The notes under the pieces are model-generated. The model did no database searches. It saw only the letters and a list, made by a program, of their open reading frames with translations, and was not told the origin of the DNA. Below, piece by piece: positions 38,801-50,819 of a stretch of 64,000 bases of DNA. Location of the stretch: NCBI GenBank assembly GCA_963377175.1, contig CAUJNA010003748.1, positions 62,001 to 126,000 of the forward strand. Reading direction: 5' to 3'. Position numbers and translations under genes: made by a program. Origin of the DNA: Effrenium voratum. Taxonomy: Eukaryota; Sar; Dinophyceae; Suessiales; Symbiodiniaceae. Positions within the stretch are counted from its first letter, which is position 1. Each line of letters opens with the position of its first letter.

Positions 38801-39604
38801 CTTACGCAGATTCTCCAGCTCATGCGCCCCGCTGCGGGCGGATCCAAAGCAATAGAGGTCACCTGCCCCCTCTTCGTGCAACAGCTTCGTGCAAGCGGCT
38901 TGGCGTCTGTCAAGCTGTAGACCACGAACACCCACTGCGTTCGAGCGAACCACTCCTGGCATGGCACAATGCGATCAATCAGGCCCCACCTTGCGCTGCT
39001 TTCTCCCAAGTGAATTCAGGTAGGACCGCCTAGGAATCGCTTAGGGCCACGCTGCTTTCCAGGCCTTGACCAGGTGTGCGGCGCGGTCGTTGCCCGAGCA
39101 GTCCAGGAATTTCAGCAAGCGGCCTCCCACCTGCCGTCTGTGAAAAGAATGCCAACCCCACAATGAAGGTACCCTAGCCTCAGTTGAACCTCCCATTTGT
39201 ACAGGTTTACTGTTGGGGAGGGGGGAGGGGATGGGAGGGGAGCGGCCCCGAAGTGCCAAGCTGAAAGAGAAAGCATCACTCTGGACAACCCGCGCCTGGA
39301 ACTGATGATGCATCATGAGGTTGGACCTGTCGGCAGGCCTTTTGGGACCGTGAAATGTCAACCGCAACCAAAAGAGCTGCACGAAGGGTTGGACCGCCAC
39401 CAACGCCGGTTGCCGCGCCCTGCTTAGCAAACAAAAACATAGAGGTCATGAAAGCTCATTTGATGGTGCTTCCACTTGTTTGTGACTTAAGCCCGGGGTC
39501 GGGGAAGTGACATAAAAATGCAAAGACACGTCAACACATTCCTGCAAGATTGGAGGCCGAAAGGGTACCAGGCCAAGCCCAGCAAGGAAAATCACGCGAC
39601 GCGA
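35808..39604. other. Host flank, no supportable gene
   Basis: No ORF with recognisable motifs. A CA/TG-rich microsatellite lies at about 37,776-37,835. Minus-strand pieces near 38,700-38,960 (HELENLRKQKCHQFCVPCQR, SYEKALTLMEDARQVHKASS) and a helical plus-strand piece at 36,001-36,450 are mildly exon-like but unidentified. Confidence 0.3.
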
Positions 39605-39934
39605 TCAGCAAAGATAAATTGTACTGCTTGTGCACGCACCTCTGCTCATCGAAGTTGGCCATTTGCGCCGGATCGTGCTCCTCTGCAAGTAGCTCATAAG
39701 ATGATTGCAACTATCCAACTCGGTGAAAACATAGATAGGTTTCAAAGGCTGTGAAAACCGACACCCGACACCCAAAGCAAACAGCCCGCCCACAGCCCAC
39801 GCCTTGATGAGCTCTCCCAGCATCGTCGTCTTGCCCGTCCCAGAGGCACCAACCTTGGCACGGAAAACCTGCTGCATGCCGAATCGTGTCGGCGTGCAAC
39901 AGCTCGAACAAACCGTCAAACCATAGCGAAACAA
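39605..39934 (-). CDS. Exon-like ORF with a P-loop (Walker A) motif
   Basis: The minus frame reads FRAKVGASGTGKTTMLGELI then KAWAVGG, a textbook GxxGxGKT Walker A with a following helix (about 39,780-39,870). LKPIYVFTELDSCNHLMSYL follows, which could be the next strand. There is no clear start and the right side changes frame, so it may be one exon of a split gene; ORF pieces near 40,080-40,160 could be another. The ATPase family cannot be decided; packaging-type ATPases show a similar VGxSGxGKT strand, but so do many others. Confidence 0.35.
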   Translation of the reverse strand: MFRYGLTVCSSCCTPTRFGMQQVFRAKVGASGTGKTTMLGELIKAWAVGGLFALGVGCRFSQPLKPIYVFTELDSCNHLMSYLQRSTIRRKWPTSMSRGACTSSTIYLC

Positions 39935-41149
39935 GGAGTTTCAGAAAGGCTGCACACAGAGAACCACACACAGGTCCACACCAGCGCCGAGAAGCCACAA
40001 GCCTTCCACGCAAATGCCTCGAACCCTTTTTCCCATCCGCGGCCACACGGCCCAGCCAGGTCAGGGGATCTTTGCCCGGGCTGGCGTCGAACGGATTCAG
40101 CGGTGGGCGGAAGCGCATCTCGGGGCACGCGAGGGTCGGCCAGCCCATCACGCCTAGGCGATAACCACAGCCTTTCCTGAGGGCCTGACCCACCGTGTCG
40201 CAACAATGCACCAAGAGCAAATGGTTCTCCTCTCCTGCAGACAGTTCTGGCAGGAGCATGAGCACGCGAGCCCATGGAACATAATAGCTTCGACAGTCAT
40301 GGGCGCAGTGGCAGTCACACAGGGACCAAAGCCCACAAACGACACAAGCACCTGCAAACTTCGAGCCAACTACACCAGCCACTTGTCCCCGGACCCTTAC
40401 CAAAGCTGCCATGCCGCGGGTAGTCCACGCTGTGCGCCCAATGATGCAGACATCAGCACGGTGCCAAGGCCTACATGGAAGCATCAAGCTCAGCACTGGC
40501 ATGTGGGAAAGTCAACATCTGCATTCAAAGGTGTGTTCCAAACGGCAAACGCATCCCGCAGCTGGCGCCTCAGCGATAATGGCTGAAATTCGCACTGACC
40601 CTGAGATGACTGAGCAGGCCACATCGCCACAGAGTGGCGGCACTCCGCCCTCCGCCACATCAACCATGGCAGGGGTGGATTGGCCGGCCACAAACCAAGT
40701 CATGTGACTCACTGGCCAAGGAACCACCCTATCCCAAAGACATGCCGCACCAGCCTTCGGCACAACAATTGGATAAGCCCAAAGCATGGTCAAGCCACCG
40801 CTTTCACAATCTCCTGTTGGCCTTTTTCAGGCGAGGGAACAAAATGCGCAATGGTCAACACATGTCACCAGCGCCAAGTCGCAGTAGGATATATGCCACC
40901 GTCATTGCTGCAACCAGCACGCCCGTGGGCACCAGCCATAGGAACAAGTGACGGACACCTCATTCGGGATGGGCGCGTCAAAAAAAACCAAGCCACGAAC
41001 CCGAATGCAAAAGATGGCCTTGGGAATGTGCATGTTGTCAACTCGAGCAATGTTGTCCAGCTGCAGCCATGCTTTGAGCGACGCCTTTGAGCTTCTGACC
41101 GACCGCTCAACCGACACCTCTAAATATTGTTCAACGCAACACTCGTAAG
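39935..41149. other. Possible intron/exon remnants, no gene called
   Basis: Minus-strand frames contain a hydrophobic stretch (LWLVPTGVLVAAMTVAYILL, about 40,890-40,950) and a Pro/Gly-rich piece (MRFRPPLNPFDASPGKDPLT, about 40,060-40,120), possibly exons of the same gene as the P-loop. Evidence is too weak for coordinates. Confidence 0.25.
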
Positions 41150-42945
41150 CGACTTTGTCACTGACACTTTTGAGAGACGCTTCTGAGCAAGAGCTTGAGC
41201 AAGGGCGACACTTCTGAACACACTTACAGCGATATTTCGAATTACGCTCCTAAGCGACACCTGTGATTGACACGTCTAAGCGTCAAGCGCCAATCCTGAA
41301 GCCATCATTCTGAGCGACAGACTACGGCAAACTGAGCGACACCTCTACACATAAGCGACACTCTTGAACAACACTTCAAATGACACTTTTACACTTTACA
41401 CACACACATGCACGTAAGCGACGCTTCTGAGCGACACTCCTGAGCGACAGTTCGGGCAACATTTATTTCTACACACATATCTGAGCGACACTTTTGAGCG
41501 ACACTCCTGAGCAACATTTGTCAGCGACACGTATGAGCAACACTTCCGAGCGACACTTCTGAGCGATACTCCTGAGCGACACTGCGGACAACACCTCTGA
41601 GCGACACGTCTGAGCCACATGCACTTCTACACGCACATCAGCAACACTCCTGGGCGACACTCCTAAGCGACAATTCAAGCGACACTTCTATACACAAATA
41701 AACACCTCTGAGCGACGCGACACTTCTAAATGACGCTGCTGAGCGACACTGCTGAGCAACACCTCTGAGCGACACTTCTGAGCGACACTTCTGAGCGACA
41801 CTTCTGAGCAACACATCTGATCGACACTTTTGATCGACACTTCTAAGCAACACTTCGATCCGAACAACGCTTCTAATCGACACTTCTGAGCAACACTTCT
41901 GATCGACACTTCTGAGAAACACTTCTGATCGAAGCTTCTGAGCAACACCTCTGATCGACACTTCTGAGCGACACTTCTGAGCGACACTTCATGAGCGACA
42001 CTTCTGAGCGACAATTCTGATGGAAACTTCTGATCGACGCTTCTGATCGAGACATCTGAGCAACGCTTCTATTTGACATTTCTGAGCCACACTTCTGAGC
42101 AACACTTCTGAACAACACTTCTGAGCAACACTTCTGATCGACACTGCTGATCAACACTCTGAGCGACACCTCTGAGCAACACGTTCTGATCCACGCGACA
42201 CTTCTGACCAACACTTCTGATCGGCACTGCTCGTCAACGCTTCTGACCTATCGACTCGCTTCTGATCGAAACTTCTCAGCGACGCGACACTTCTAAGCGA
42301 CACTCTGAGCGACACTTCTGAGCAACACTTCCCAGCGCCGCGACGCTTCTGAGCAAAACTTCTCAGCAACACTTCTGAGCAACACTCCTGATCGACACTG
42401 CTGATCGACACTTCTGAGCAACACTTCTGAGCAACACTTCTGATCGGCACTGCTGATCAACGCTTCTGACCAACACCTCTGATCGACACTGCTGATCGAC
42501 ACTTCAGATTAACACTTCTGAGAGACGCGACACTTCTGAGCAACACTGCTGACCGACACTTCTGAACGATTAATTGCGATCGACACTTCTGAGCGACACT
42601 TCTGAAATGCAGCTTGCCGCGTCTCTTGCCAGGTCGCGTGTCTTGATGAACACTACTGAACAACAATTCTGATCGAAACTTGCGATCAACACTTCTGATC
42701 AACAACGCTTCAGATTGACAGTTCCGATCGCCTCTCTCTACTTTTGAACGACACTTCTGAACGACACTTCTGCACGACACTTCTGATCGAACCTTCTGAA
42801 CGACACTTCTGATCGACACTTCTGATCGACACTTCTAATCGACACTTTTGAACGACACTTCTGATCGACACCTCTGAACGACAATTGTAATTGACACTTC
42901 TGAATGACACTTCTAATGGACACTCCTGATTCAGCGACACTTCTG
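41150..42945. repeat. 13-bp minisatellite, about 1.8 kb
   Basis: Degenerate tandem copies of CTTCTGAGCGACA, with CTTCTGATCGACA becoming dominant in the right half and occasional CTTCTGAGCAACA. Because 13 is not a multiple of 3, all frames of one strand stay open for long runs and produce repetitive Ser/Arg/Val/Cys ORFs, which are artefacts. Confidence 0.9.
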
Positions 42946-43544
42946 TCTCGATTCGACCCACCCAAAGTGCGCAGAGGGTTCACCCACCCAAAGTGCGCAG
43001 AAGATTCACTTCGCGTTCTGAAAATGTGCGCCGCGCCACAGCGAGAGCGATTTGGTTGAGTCAAAGTGGCGTGCCTGCCACGAAACCTACACCCAGGCGC
43101 CAAAGTCAAAAAGCTCCAAAGTGCTGCGCCTGCCACGAAATTCAACCAAAACGCTCGAAAGTGCTGCGCCTGTCGCGCAAAGTAAGCTTTCCACGAACTC
43201 AAAATCATCCAAACTGCTGCAACTGCCACGAAATCCAACTTTTGACACGTTTGCGACACGCATCCGAGTGTTTTCGACCAGTTTTGACACGCGCCAGGGC
43301 CAACAAAAAGGACGCCAGGGCCAACGAAAAGGACGCCGGCGCAAACACTATCACACGCCTGCCAAGCAGGACACCTCAAAACGACCACCCCCGGAACGCA
43401 AATCCCCATGGCACGGCAACGAGAACGCACAGCCTTCCAAACACTGCGCCTGCGCAGCGAAATAACACGCAACGCTCCAAAAGACACTATTCACGCACGG
43501 GCGCAAACAATTCAGCGCTTCAAGACTCAACTTTTTCCACATGC

Positions 43545-43615
43545 GGACTCTTGCGGACGCTTTCGAACGCTTGCGGACACTTGCGGACGCTTGCGGACGC
43601 TTTCGGCCACACGCG
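43545..43615. repeat. Short tandem CTTGCGGACG array
   Basis: About seven units of (CTTGCGGAC[GA]) and variants such as CTTTCGAACG. The flanking 43,000-43,540 includes a GACGCCAGGGCCAACGAAAAG duplication near 43,300 and otherwise no gene. Confidence 0.6.
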
Positions 43616-45330
43616 AGCCGACCAGCGAACAGAACCTTACCGGAAAAATGCACGGTTCTGTGGGACATGACCCCCCCATGACTACAGACTGCTGATAGCC
43701 TTGCTGATGTACCTGAAGCAAACTGAGGCCTGCTCAATCACAAACCGACAAAATTCGAAGTGACAGGAGTAGCCAAACCTTTTCCAATATGAACTGGGGT
43801 CCCCAACACGCAAGCAGGGAGTGACGGACGCTGCAAAAACGGAGCTCCTTCGTGGCTCAAGAAACCCAGTGGCTGAATGTCCGCTTGCTTCTGCTCATGA
43901 GCTCATCTGGCATCTGCACGGTGAGCACCATGTTCACGGAGATGACCACCTGAGTCAAAAAAACCAGTGTGACGCACCAGCCGGCCTGCCATGTCCAGCC
44001 AAGGTGCTAGAAGGAGCGTCTGCCTCAGACCACAAGCAAGGTGCAGCCAAGTGTTTTTGGGGCAATCATGTGTTGTTCATGTGTTGTTCATGTGACGCAG
44101 GCTTCCGGATTGAAAATAGGAGACCCGAAGTTACCACACACCAAATCACGACCCTGGGTTGAGAACTCTTTTGCGGGCTGCGTTGCATAGCAAAAAAGGT
44201 CCGGGAAGTTGCAAAACTAGATCCTCAATGGAATCTACTGCAGTTGATAGATCTTGGTCCTAAGCGAATCAGTCGAGCCCCCCATTTTATGGTCTTGGTG
44301 GTGCCACATACTAGCAAGAACCTAGGAGGGGAGGTCAGCCCGCCAAGTTGCTCCGAATCCAGGTTATGAAAGTCCGCATCCAAGGCCAGAGCCGCGTTTG
44401 CGACCAACAGCCCTGGCAGTGAAGGCTTGCGCGAGCTGTGTGGAGCAAGTTAGATGCCGGGGTACGCACTTCCACCCACGCAATTGCTGCAAACTCTACC
44501 ATTCCAAAGCATGAGTAAGAACTGGATCCAAAAGTAAATGACATGAAGCTCGTTGTACCCCCGAGCCCGTCGGAACCCATAAAAAGTGGGCAGACCGCTG
44601 TCGCCTGCCGGAGTTGCCGAAATGCAGGCGCTGGCCGACTGGGCCAAGAAGGACAACACACAGAGCTGCAGCGGCGTTCCTGCGTTTCAGCGTGGCCGTG
44701 GCCACGGCGCAGAAAATGTGTATATGTGTCAAGACTAGGAACCCTTCGGACTGGAGCAAGGTGACGCTTGGCCTAAGTTCCTCAAAGAAAGCAAATGCCT
44801 GACGTTTGGTGTTGTCCGGTCCCTTTTTGCTACTAACCCCACGGTTTACATGCATCACAGCGAAAGAAAACAAACAACTAGAGGACAATTGGCCCGAAAG
44901 CATTTTTCCCCAAGCGCTCATCCAGCTGCGGGGACACCTTTTTACATCGATGCGGCAAGCGTGTCTGCACGCGGCGATGCTCAATGTGTATGGTCATATG
45001 AGAGCTCCATCTCATCGTCCTACGAGAGGAAACATGGCAGTGTCTGCGCAAGCTGCAGTGTTCCAGACTGCCGCGCACAAGTTGCTCTCTGCAAGCTGCT
45101 GCACGGAAGTGGCTCGACATCTGTCTTCAAGCTGTTGTGTGCACGTTGCTCTGTGCAAGTTTCTCTCCGCAAGACGCTCGGCGCGTGTATCTGCGCGCAA
45201 GCTCAGCCTGAGCTGAGCTGTGGAGGTGCTCCGCGCACTATACGTCTGCGCTTCAGGGTTGCGATTTTCCGGCAGGAGTACACTCCACATACTACGCCTT
45301 CTTTGCTTGAGCCAGCCGGAGCTGCCGCGG
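43616..45330. other. Non-coding or unidentified host DNA
   Basis: No ORF with protein-like motifs. Overlapping frames around 44,450-45,230 are typical of GC-rich DNA. Nothing further seen. Confidence 0.3.
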
Positions 45331-45334
45331 ACCA

Positions 45335-45415
45335 GGAAGGAATCGAACCCGCAACCGCGCGATTGCGAAAGCAGGCTCGCAAACCACGAGACAACTTCCA
45401 AAGACCATTTCGCGA
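45335..45415 (-). other. tRNA-like / SINE-like sequence
   Basis: On the minus strand TGTCTCGTGGTTTGCGAGC resembles a pol III A box/D-arm, and about 35 bp later GCGGGTTCGATTCC matches the B box/TPsiC arm. Acceptor and anticodon stems do not pair well by eye, so this is a degenerate tRNA-derived repeat rather than a functional tRNA. Confidence 0.4.
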
Positions 45416-45539
45416 GTAATAAAATCGCACGGCGCCACAGCGAGAGCGCTTCGACACGCACGATCTCCGCAAAGGCTTCGCCGAGACTAAAAAGAATTTG
45501 CACGGCGCCACAGCGAGAGCGCGTCGACACGCACGATCC

Positions 45540-46035
45540 CCGCAGAGGGTTCATCCGCGCGCCGCAAAAACGCCTCCAAAAAAAAACTCGCGTTTTTGCA
45601 CCTCGACCATCCTCAAAAGGTCGCGAGCAGATCAGAAATCGAAAAAAACCTCGAGTTTTTGTACCTTGACCCGCAGAGGGTCGCGTGTGCAGATCAGAAA
45701 CCGAAAAAACCTCGAGTTTTTGTGCCTCGACCACGCAGATCCCCGCAGAGGGTCGCGCGGGCAGATCAGAAATTTAAAAAACACCTCAGGTTTTTGCATC
45801 TCGACCACGCCGACCCCCGCAGAGGGTCGTGCGGGCAGATCAGAAATCGAAAAACCACGAGTTTTTGTACCTCGACCTTGCCGATCCCCGCAAAGGGTTC
45901 ATCAAACACCTCGAATTTTTGCACCACGCCGATCCCCGCAGAGGGTTGCGCGGGCACCGCAAGAATCGCAAAAAAAACCGAGTTTTTGCACCTCGACCAC
46001 GCCGATTTCCGCAGAGGGTCGCAATCCCGATCGAC
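45540..46035. repeat. About 60-80-bp tandem repeats
   Basis: Repeated blocks of the form CCCCGCAGAGGGTCGCG, then GGCAGATCAGAAATCGAAAA, then CTCGAGTTTTTGCACCTCGA. Seven or eight diverged copies with variable length. ORFs across it on both strands are repeat-derived. Confidence 0.8.
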
Positions 46036-46084
46036 GATCAAAGTCCTGCCTCGGCGCCCTAGAAACCTAAACTTAACTTACATA

Positions 46085-46530
46085 GCTGCTAACGCCGAAG
46101 CGCTATGCACTTGCTCTACGCACTGGGGTCTACACACTTGGCTCCATGCACTCGGCTCTATGAACTCGGCTCTGCGCACTTGGCTCTATGCACTCGGCTC
46201 TATGCGGCTCTGTGCACTCGGCTCTATGCACTTGGCTCTATGCACTTGTCTCTCTGCACTTGGCTCTATGCACTTGGCTCTGTGCACTTGGCTCTACGCA
46301 CGGCTCTATGCACTTGGCTCCATGCACTTGGCTCTATGCACTCGGCTCTATGCACTTGGCTCTGCGCAATCGGCTCTATGCACTTGGCTCTATTTGCACT
46401 TGGCTCTATGCACTTGGCTCTATGCACTTGGCTCTATGCACTTGGCTACGCACGGCTCCATGCACTTGGCTCCATGCACTTAGCTCTATGTCTTTGGCTC
46501 TGCGCAAGCGACTCTATGCAAGTTGGTCCG
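46085..46530. repeat. 14-bp minisatellite
   Basis: Tandem GGCTCTATGCACTT and variants (CACTC, GTGCAC, missing bases), about 30 copies. The open Leu/Cys/Thr/Ser-rich frames are artefacts. Confidence 0.9.
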
Positions 46531-47277
46531 AGAGCTCCGCGCCGAAGCACCCTTCGCGACGCTTGCGGGAAAAACCTTGGCCGTGCAATTCGGCATTTGT
46601 GGGATGAAAGGTCAGGAAAAGCCTCGTCCTGCGCATGGACAAAACCCTGGAATGCCAACGTAAATACCATGGTTTCTTTACCATAATTTCCTTTCGTGGT
46701 GCAAGAAGCGGATTTCGCAACCAGTTGATCGAGCCACCACATGGGCTAGGCACGCCGCACCAACCGATGTGAGGCCCATGACCCCCAGCCTCCGACGTTG
46801 CCGATCATGAAAATCAACTTGGCCAGTGCGTTTTGCAGTCCTTTGCCGCTTCGGAGCCAAGACCCCCTGGGTTGGGGGGAAGGAACGGGGCGCTTTACCC
46901 AGGCCTCAAATGCCTCATCCCCTCATCAGTCATCGGTTTTTGTCACTTAAAGTTGGCGTCCTTCATTGGGTCGCATGTGATTCCTGCAATTCTATGCTCT
47001 GCTTCGGGGTAGGTACCGGTGTGTATGTGTGGCGTTGGTGCGCTGCTATGTTTGTGTGCTGTGCTAATGTGTTGCGGCAATGTATTGGAGTGTTGGTGTG
47101 TGCTGCCGGCGCCGGTGCACATCCAAGTCACCACTTCTGCGAACGGCAATTGCGACCCCTTCGCCGCAACCAATGGTGATGCAGGAATTCCAGTCCAGGA
47201 TTTCCTGGGCTGGTGATGGCTTTGCCGCAAGGCTGAGAAGAACAGTCCGCTTGGCCGTCGAATGTTGGCCTGCCAAT

Positions 47278-47866
47278 CTATATATGCTCCCCTCTTCTTT
47301 TTCTGTTGTTTTGTTGGGGGGCGGGGTGGTTTGGGGTTCCCTTCAAAATCAGTGCGCCTACTTTTGCGCGTTCCCGCAAAGCTGCTGGGATCTGGTCCCA
47401 CTTGACCCCAGAAGTTATGAAGAGCATGCCGGCAATCAGCATCATGCTCACCAGAATGTGGCACCTGCCACACGGGGAGAGCACCCAGTATGGGCATGCT
47501 TTCTTTTGCGGAGATCCTTTTAGCGGGGTGCTTCAAAGGGAAACAAAGGGAAACAGGGCAGTTCCATCCACACCCGCTTCTCACCCTCTTCGCAGGAGAC
47601 AGCTCACACAAACACGCCCGCCTCTTGAACAAGTCCTCGGGCAGGCATGCCAGTCTCGGGTCAACCCCCAAAAAACGGTATGCCGATTCACCCGCAAGGG
47701 AGGCCTCCCAATTTTCTCTGGCAAAGTCTGTCATGGCAATCACTCCAAGCGCTCCAACTTTGACTATCTGTGGCCCAACCTGCTTAGGCATGCAGGCCGC
47801 CTTTGACTGCAGAAGAGCATATGCATTTGGGTGTCTTAGCTTCTCTGCAAATCCATCCAAAGGCAA
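47278..47866 (-). CDS. Candidate host gene, two exon-like pieces
   Basis: The frame from 47,866 reads MPLDGFAEKLRHPNAYALLQ, SKAACMPKQVGPQIVKVGAL, GVIAMTDFARENWEASLAGE and ends plausibly near 47,630. In another frame, 47,484-47,330 reads CHILVSMMLIAGMLFITSGV, a membrane-like helix, then KWDQIPAALRERAKVGALIL. A short intron between them would make one small membrane protein, and the Met start looks natural. I do not recognise it, but it is the most gene-like stretch between 36 and 48 kb. The downstream end is unclear. Confidence 0.4.
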
Positions 47867-47889
47867 GGGTGGCTGAGGTGTTTTTGCTT

Positions 47890-48560
47890 GCGTAACCTTG
47901 GCAGTAGCCTTACCCTAGCACAGCCTGGCGCACACGAAAGAGCTGCATATCAATTTACAACTCAGGGTGGGCTCGGGTAGGTTTCAGGTACGTTAGAGTG
48001 GGTCCAGGGCGGGCAGGATTGGGGCGCTGGGTTTGAGATGGCTCAAGGCCAGAGGCGGATCGAAGAGAGCGGAAGCGGCCGCAGCCAAAGGTGGAGCCCC
48101 CCCGCCCCCTCAGCAAAAGATATACAGACAATATACTGGAGACAGCGCGATTACAAACAAGGGTCACAAAGCCGAGAAACGGCCCCATAAAGAAACGGTC
48201 CAAGAAGCCGAGCCATTCGAAACTTGTTTGAACGCCGTAGCCTACGGCATAGAGAGTGGCGACTGATACCGTGCATCATATCGAAAATGAAAACTCATTC
48301 TTCATCCTCTGTTTGTCTCGGATGGATTGTGTCGTCTGGGCGCAACGGGAAAAGGTTTGTACACCAACTGGAAAAGAATTGTACACATGCGGATACCTAG
48401 TTGTATCAAAAGGTGTGCAAATCGCTTTTTGGCAAGCGGTTGAAACGGTGTGAAACTATTGGCCTCTCACTGGATAAGTCTTGCTGATGAGGACCAATCT
48501 GTCGAAATTCGTATCTTTCGGATTGTATCCTTCTAGTTCTTGTAGCCGCTGGATGCCTTG
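47890..48560. other. No gene seen
   Basis: Contains GC-rich 47,960-48,100 and AT-balanced flanks; no ORF with protein-like sequence and no repeats of note. Confidence 0.3.
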
Positions 48561-48587
48561 TTGAAACTCCAGGGTGTCCGTGTCGTC

Positions 48588-50811
48588 TCAGCCTTCTTGC
48601 GACTTGTTCCCATCTCCTGTGAGCACCTCGCACATGTATTCGGTCATGAGCGGCATGACGTGAAAAACTCCAACTCTTGCATATACAAGTCCGGCTCTTG
48701 TGATGCGGTGATTGTCGTAGTGCTCCTTGGGAGTGGAAGCTGCTTTGGGAGTTGCGCCTCGGATTTCATCATTCTTCTCAGGCGATGATCTCCTTGTTGC
48801 GTCCGAACAATGGTGCGTGGCAATCGAGTTCCAATGAATTTTGGACCTTCCTTGGTGAACATTGTCATTCCCGTAGTGGCCAAGCAATCGGCCATATTCA
48901 GGGTCATTGCTGTCAGGCTCAGCGCCGAAGAGACATCTGAACATACGCTCCAGGTGGATGCATTGTCGGAAGTGCGCCGTGCCAAGAGCTTGGCTCTTGC
49001 TTGCTTGTTGGACGAGACATGCGATTGGTCTTGCATTCCATGATTTGAGGACAATTCCCCTGTAGCCGTGCTGAATGAAAAGCTTCAGGAGGGCTTGTGT
49101 TTGCTCGTCCTTTGTTAAAGAAGATGTCTGCTTGGTTCTGGCAGATGATCTGCGCAGAACTGCAAAGAAGCATCTTGGTGATGGGCCTGTCCTTCATCGG
49201 CATGTCCTTCACTTCATGATCGTTGATCTTTCGATTCTTGATCTGCATGGAGGAGGTGAAGTTGTAGTTCTCAGCATGCTTGACATGAGGGCGATCAGAT
49301 GCTTGCATGAGATTCCCCGGATGTTCGCGAATGCCCTGATGACATTTTCATCTGCATTGTAGCTGACGGTCTTCAATCCTAAAGGCAAGCGGATTGGATA
49401 TCCCGATTTCGTCTGGCTCGCCCGAAATTCTTCCATGGTCCGCAATGGGTGCTCCTGCTGGTAGTAGAACTCATTTTCTTCAATGTTGGTCTCGGGATCG
49501 ACTTAGCACTTTCCTTGGCTTCCTCGAGCTCTTCTTTTGCTTGATCCTTTGTCAGATCGCTGCAGGGATTCCTTTCCTTGAACTCTGCAATGAAGCGGTT
49601 CAAGTTCTCCATGCTTGTGAACTCCATGGTCACCTTGTACCGAACTGATCTCTCTCGATCGGATTGTTCATGGAATCGCTGAGCAAATTCCTAGATGGTG
49701 GATTCACATTGCTCGACATCTTCTTGTTTGAGGTGCTTCTGCATGAGCCAAATGTTATTCTGGATGAGGTTGCCTTCTGCATTGAAGGCTGCAATGATGT
49801 TTCGTTGCAAAACTGTTCCGCAGTGATTCTGATGTTGTAGTTGTTCTCCTTGGTAGCTCCCACCACCCAGAGGGTACATGTTGCAATGCCTCATCAGAGG
49901 GTTCATCCCTGGCTGGAGTAAATTCTCGTTGATCTTGTAGATCTGGTCCTTGTGAGTTGCATGTAGCATGAAAGTCATCGGCGACTTGTGGAACGGTTTG
50001 ATCTTTCTCTGTTCGTGGACCGATGGAGGCGCTGGACGTCGCGTTCTGTACTGAGGAGATGCACCTTTGTCTTCATCGCCTTGGTGTGCAGGATGACGAT
50101 GGAAGCTCGTACGTCGGCTCGCTCCTTCTCCTTGTCCTTCTGCTCATGCCAGAGAGGTCGGCCAAGTGTCTCGATGTTGACATTTCTTGTTTGGCCGCTG
50201 TTGCGCCGGATGTACAATTCCATGCCTTGATAACCACGAAATTTGCGTCCATTTGCTCGAAGTGCTGCGGATGCTGCTCGGCTGGTAAAAGCATCGATCC
50301 ATCGATGCGGGGGAACGATTTGACCTTTTGCGCGTGCTTCGTATGTCCATCGAAGGATGGAAACACGAATGCGATCTCGAATCGGCCCTTGCCATATTTT
50401 GGAAACATAGTCATGAGAAAGATGCCCGGCCGATTGCCCTGGAAACTCGGTGCATGGTTGATGACGCTCAATGCTTCATAAGGCTCGCATGATCCGTCGT
50501 CATTCACATCTGCATTGCGATATTTTTGTGCTTTCCTTCAGTTCGTGTCGAAGAGCTGCAGAAAACAGCCTGCTCAATCTCTCAATGCGCCAAAGGGTGA
50601 GATGAGCAATGGGCTGCGCCTTGTCTTCATCGATGCTGAAGCATTTGCAACTGGAGGTCGCATTCTCGACGGTCTTCTGAACATCAACCTTTCCGTTGTG
50701 GCAGACAATTGGTTTCATTTTGACCGGTTTTTCAATCCTCAGTCCTTGACATTTGCTTTGCATTTGACCTTGCTTGACACTCAAGAAGTATGTGTCTGCA
50801 TCCGCAGCCAA
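48588..50811 (-). pseudogene. Decayed, unidentified minus-strand coding region
   Basis: Protein-like sequence continues over 2.2 kb in changing minus-strand frames: VENATSSCKCFSIDEDKAQP and LWRIERLSRLFSAALRHELK (50,811-50,500), SVINHAPSFQGNRPGIFLMT and KYGKGRFEIAFVFPSFDGHT (50,507 leftward), NVNIETLGRPLWHEQKDKEK (about 50,200-50,100), QIYKINENLLQPGMNPLMRH (about 49,950), MENLNRFIAEFKERNPCSDL (49,620). At least five frame changes or stops. No retroelement or enzyme motif is recognisable. Exon structure is an alternative to decay. Confidence 0.35.
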
Positions 50812-50819
50812 CTTGGTTT

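Noticed and set aside
41396..42961. Series of minus-strand Ser/Arg/Val/Cys-rich ORFs
   Set aside because: Translation of the 13-bp minisatellite in all frames.
45335..45415. Functional tRNA gene
   Set aside because: Acceptor and anticodon stems do not form convincingly by eye; kept only as tRNA-like.
46105..46686. Plus-strand Leu/Thr/Cys/Ala-rich ORFs up to 295 aa
   Set aside because: Generated by the 14-bp GGCTCTATGCACTT minisatellite and the upstream 60-80-bp repeats.
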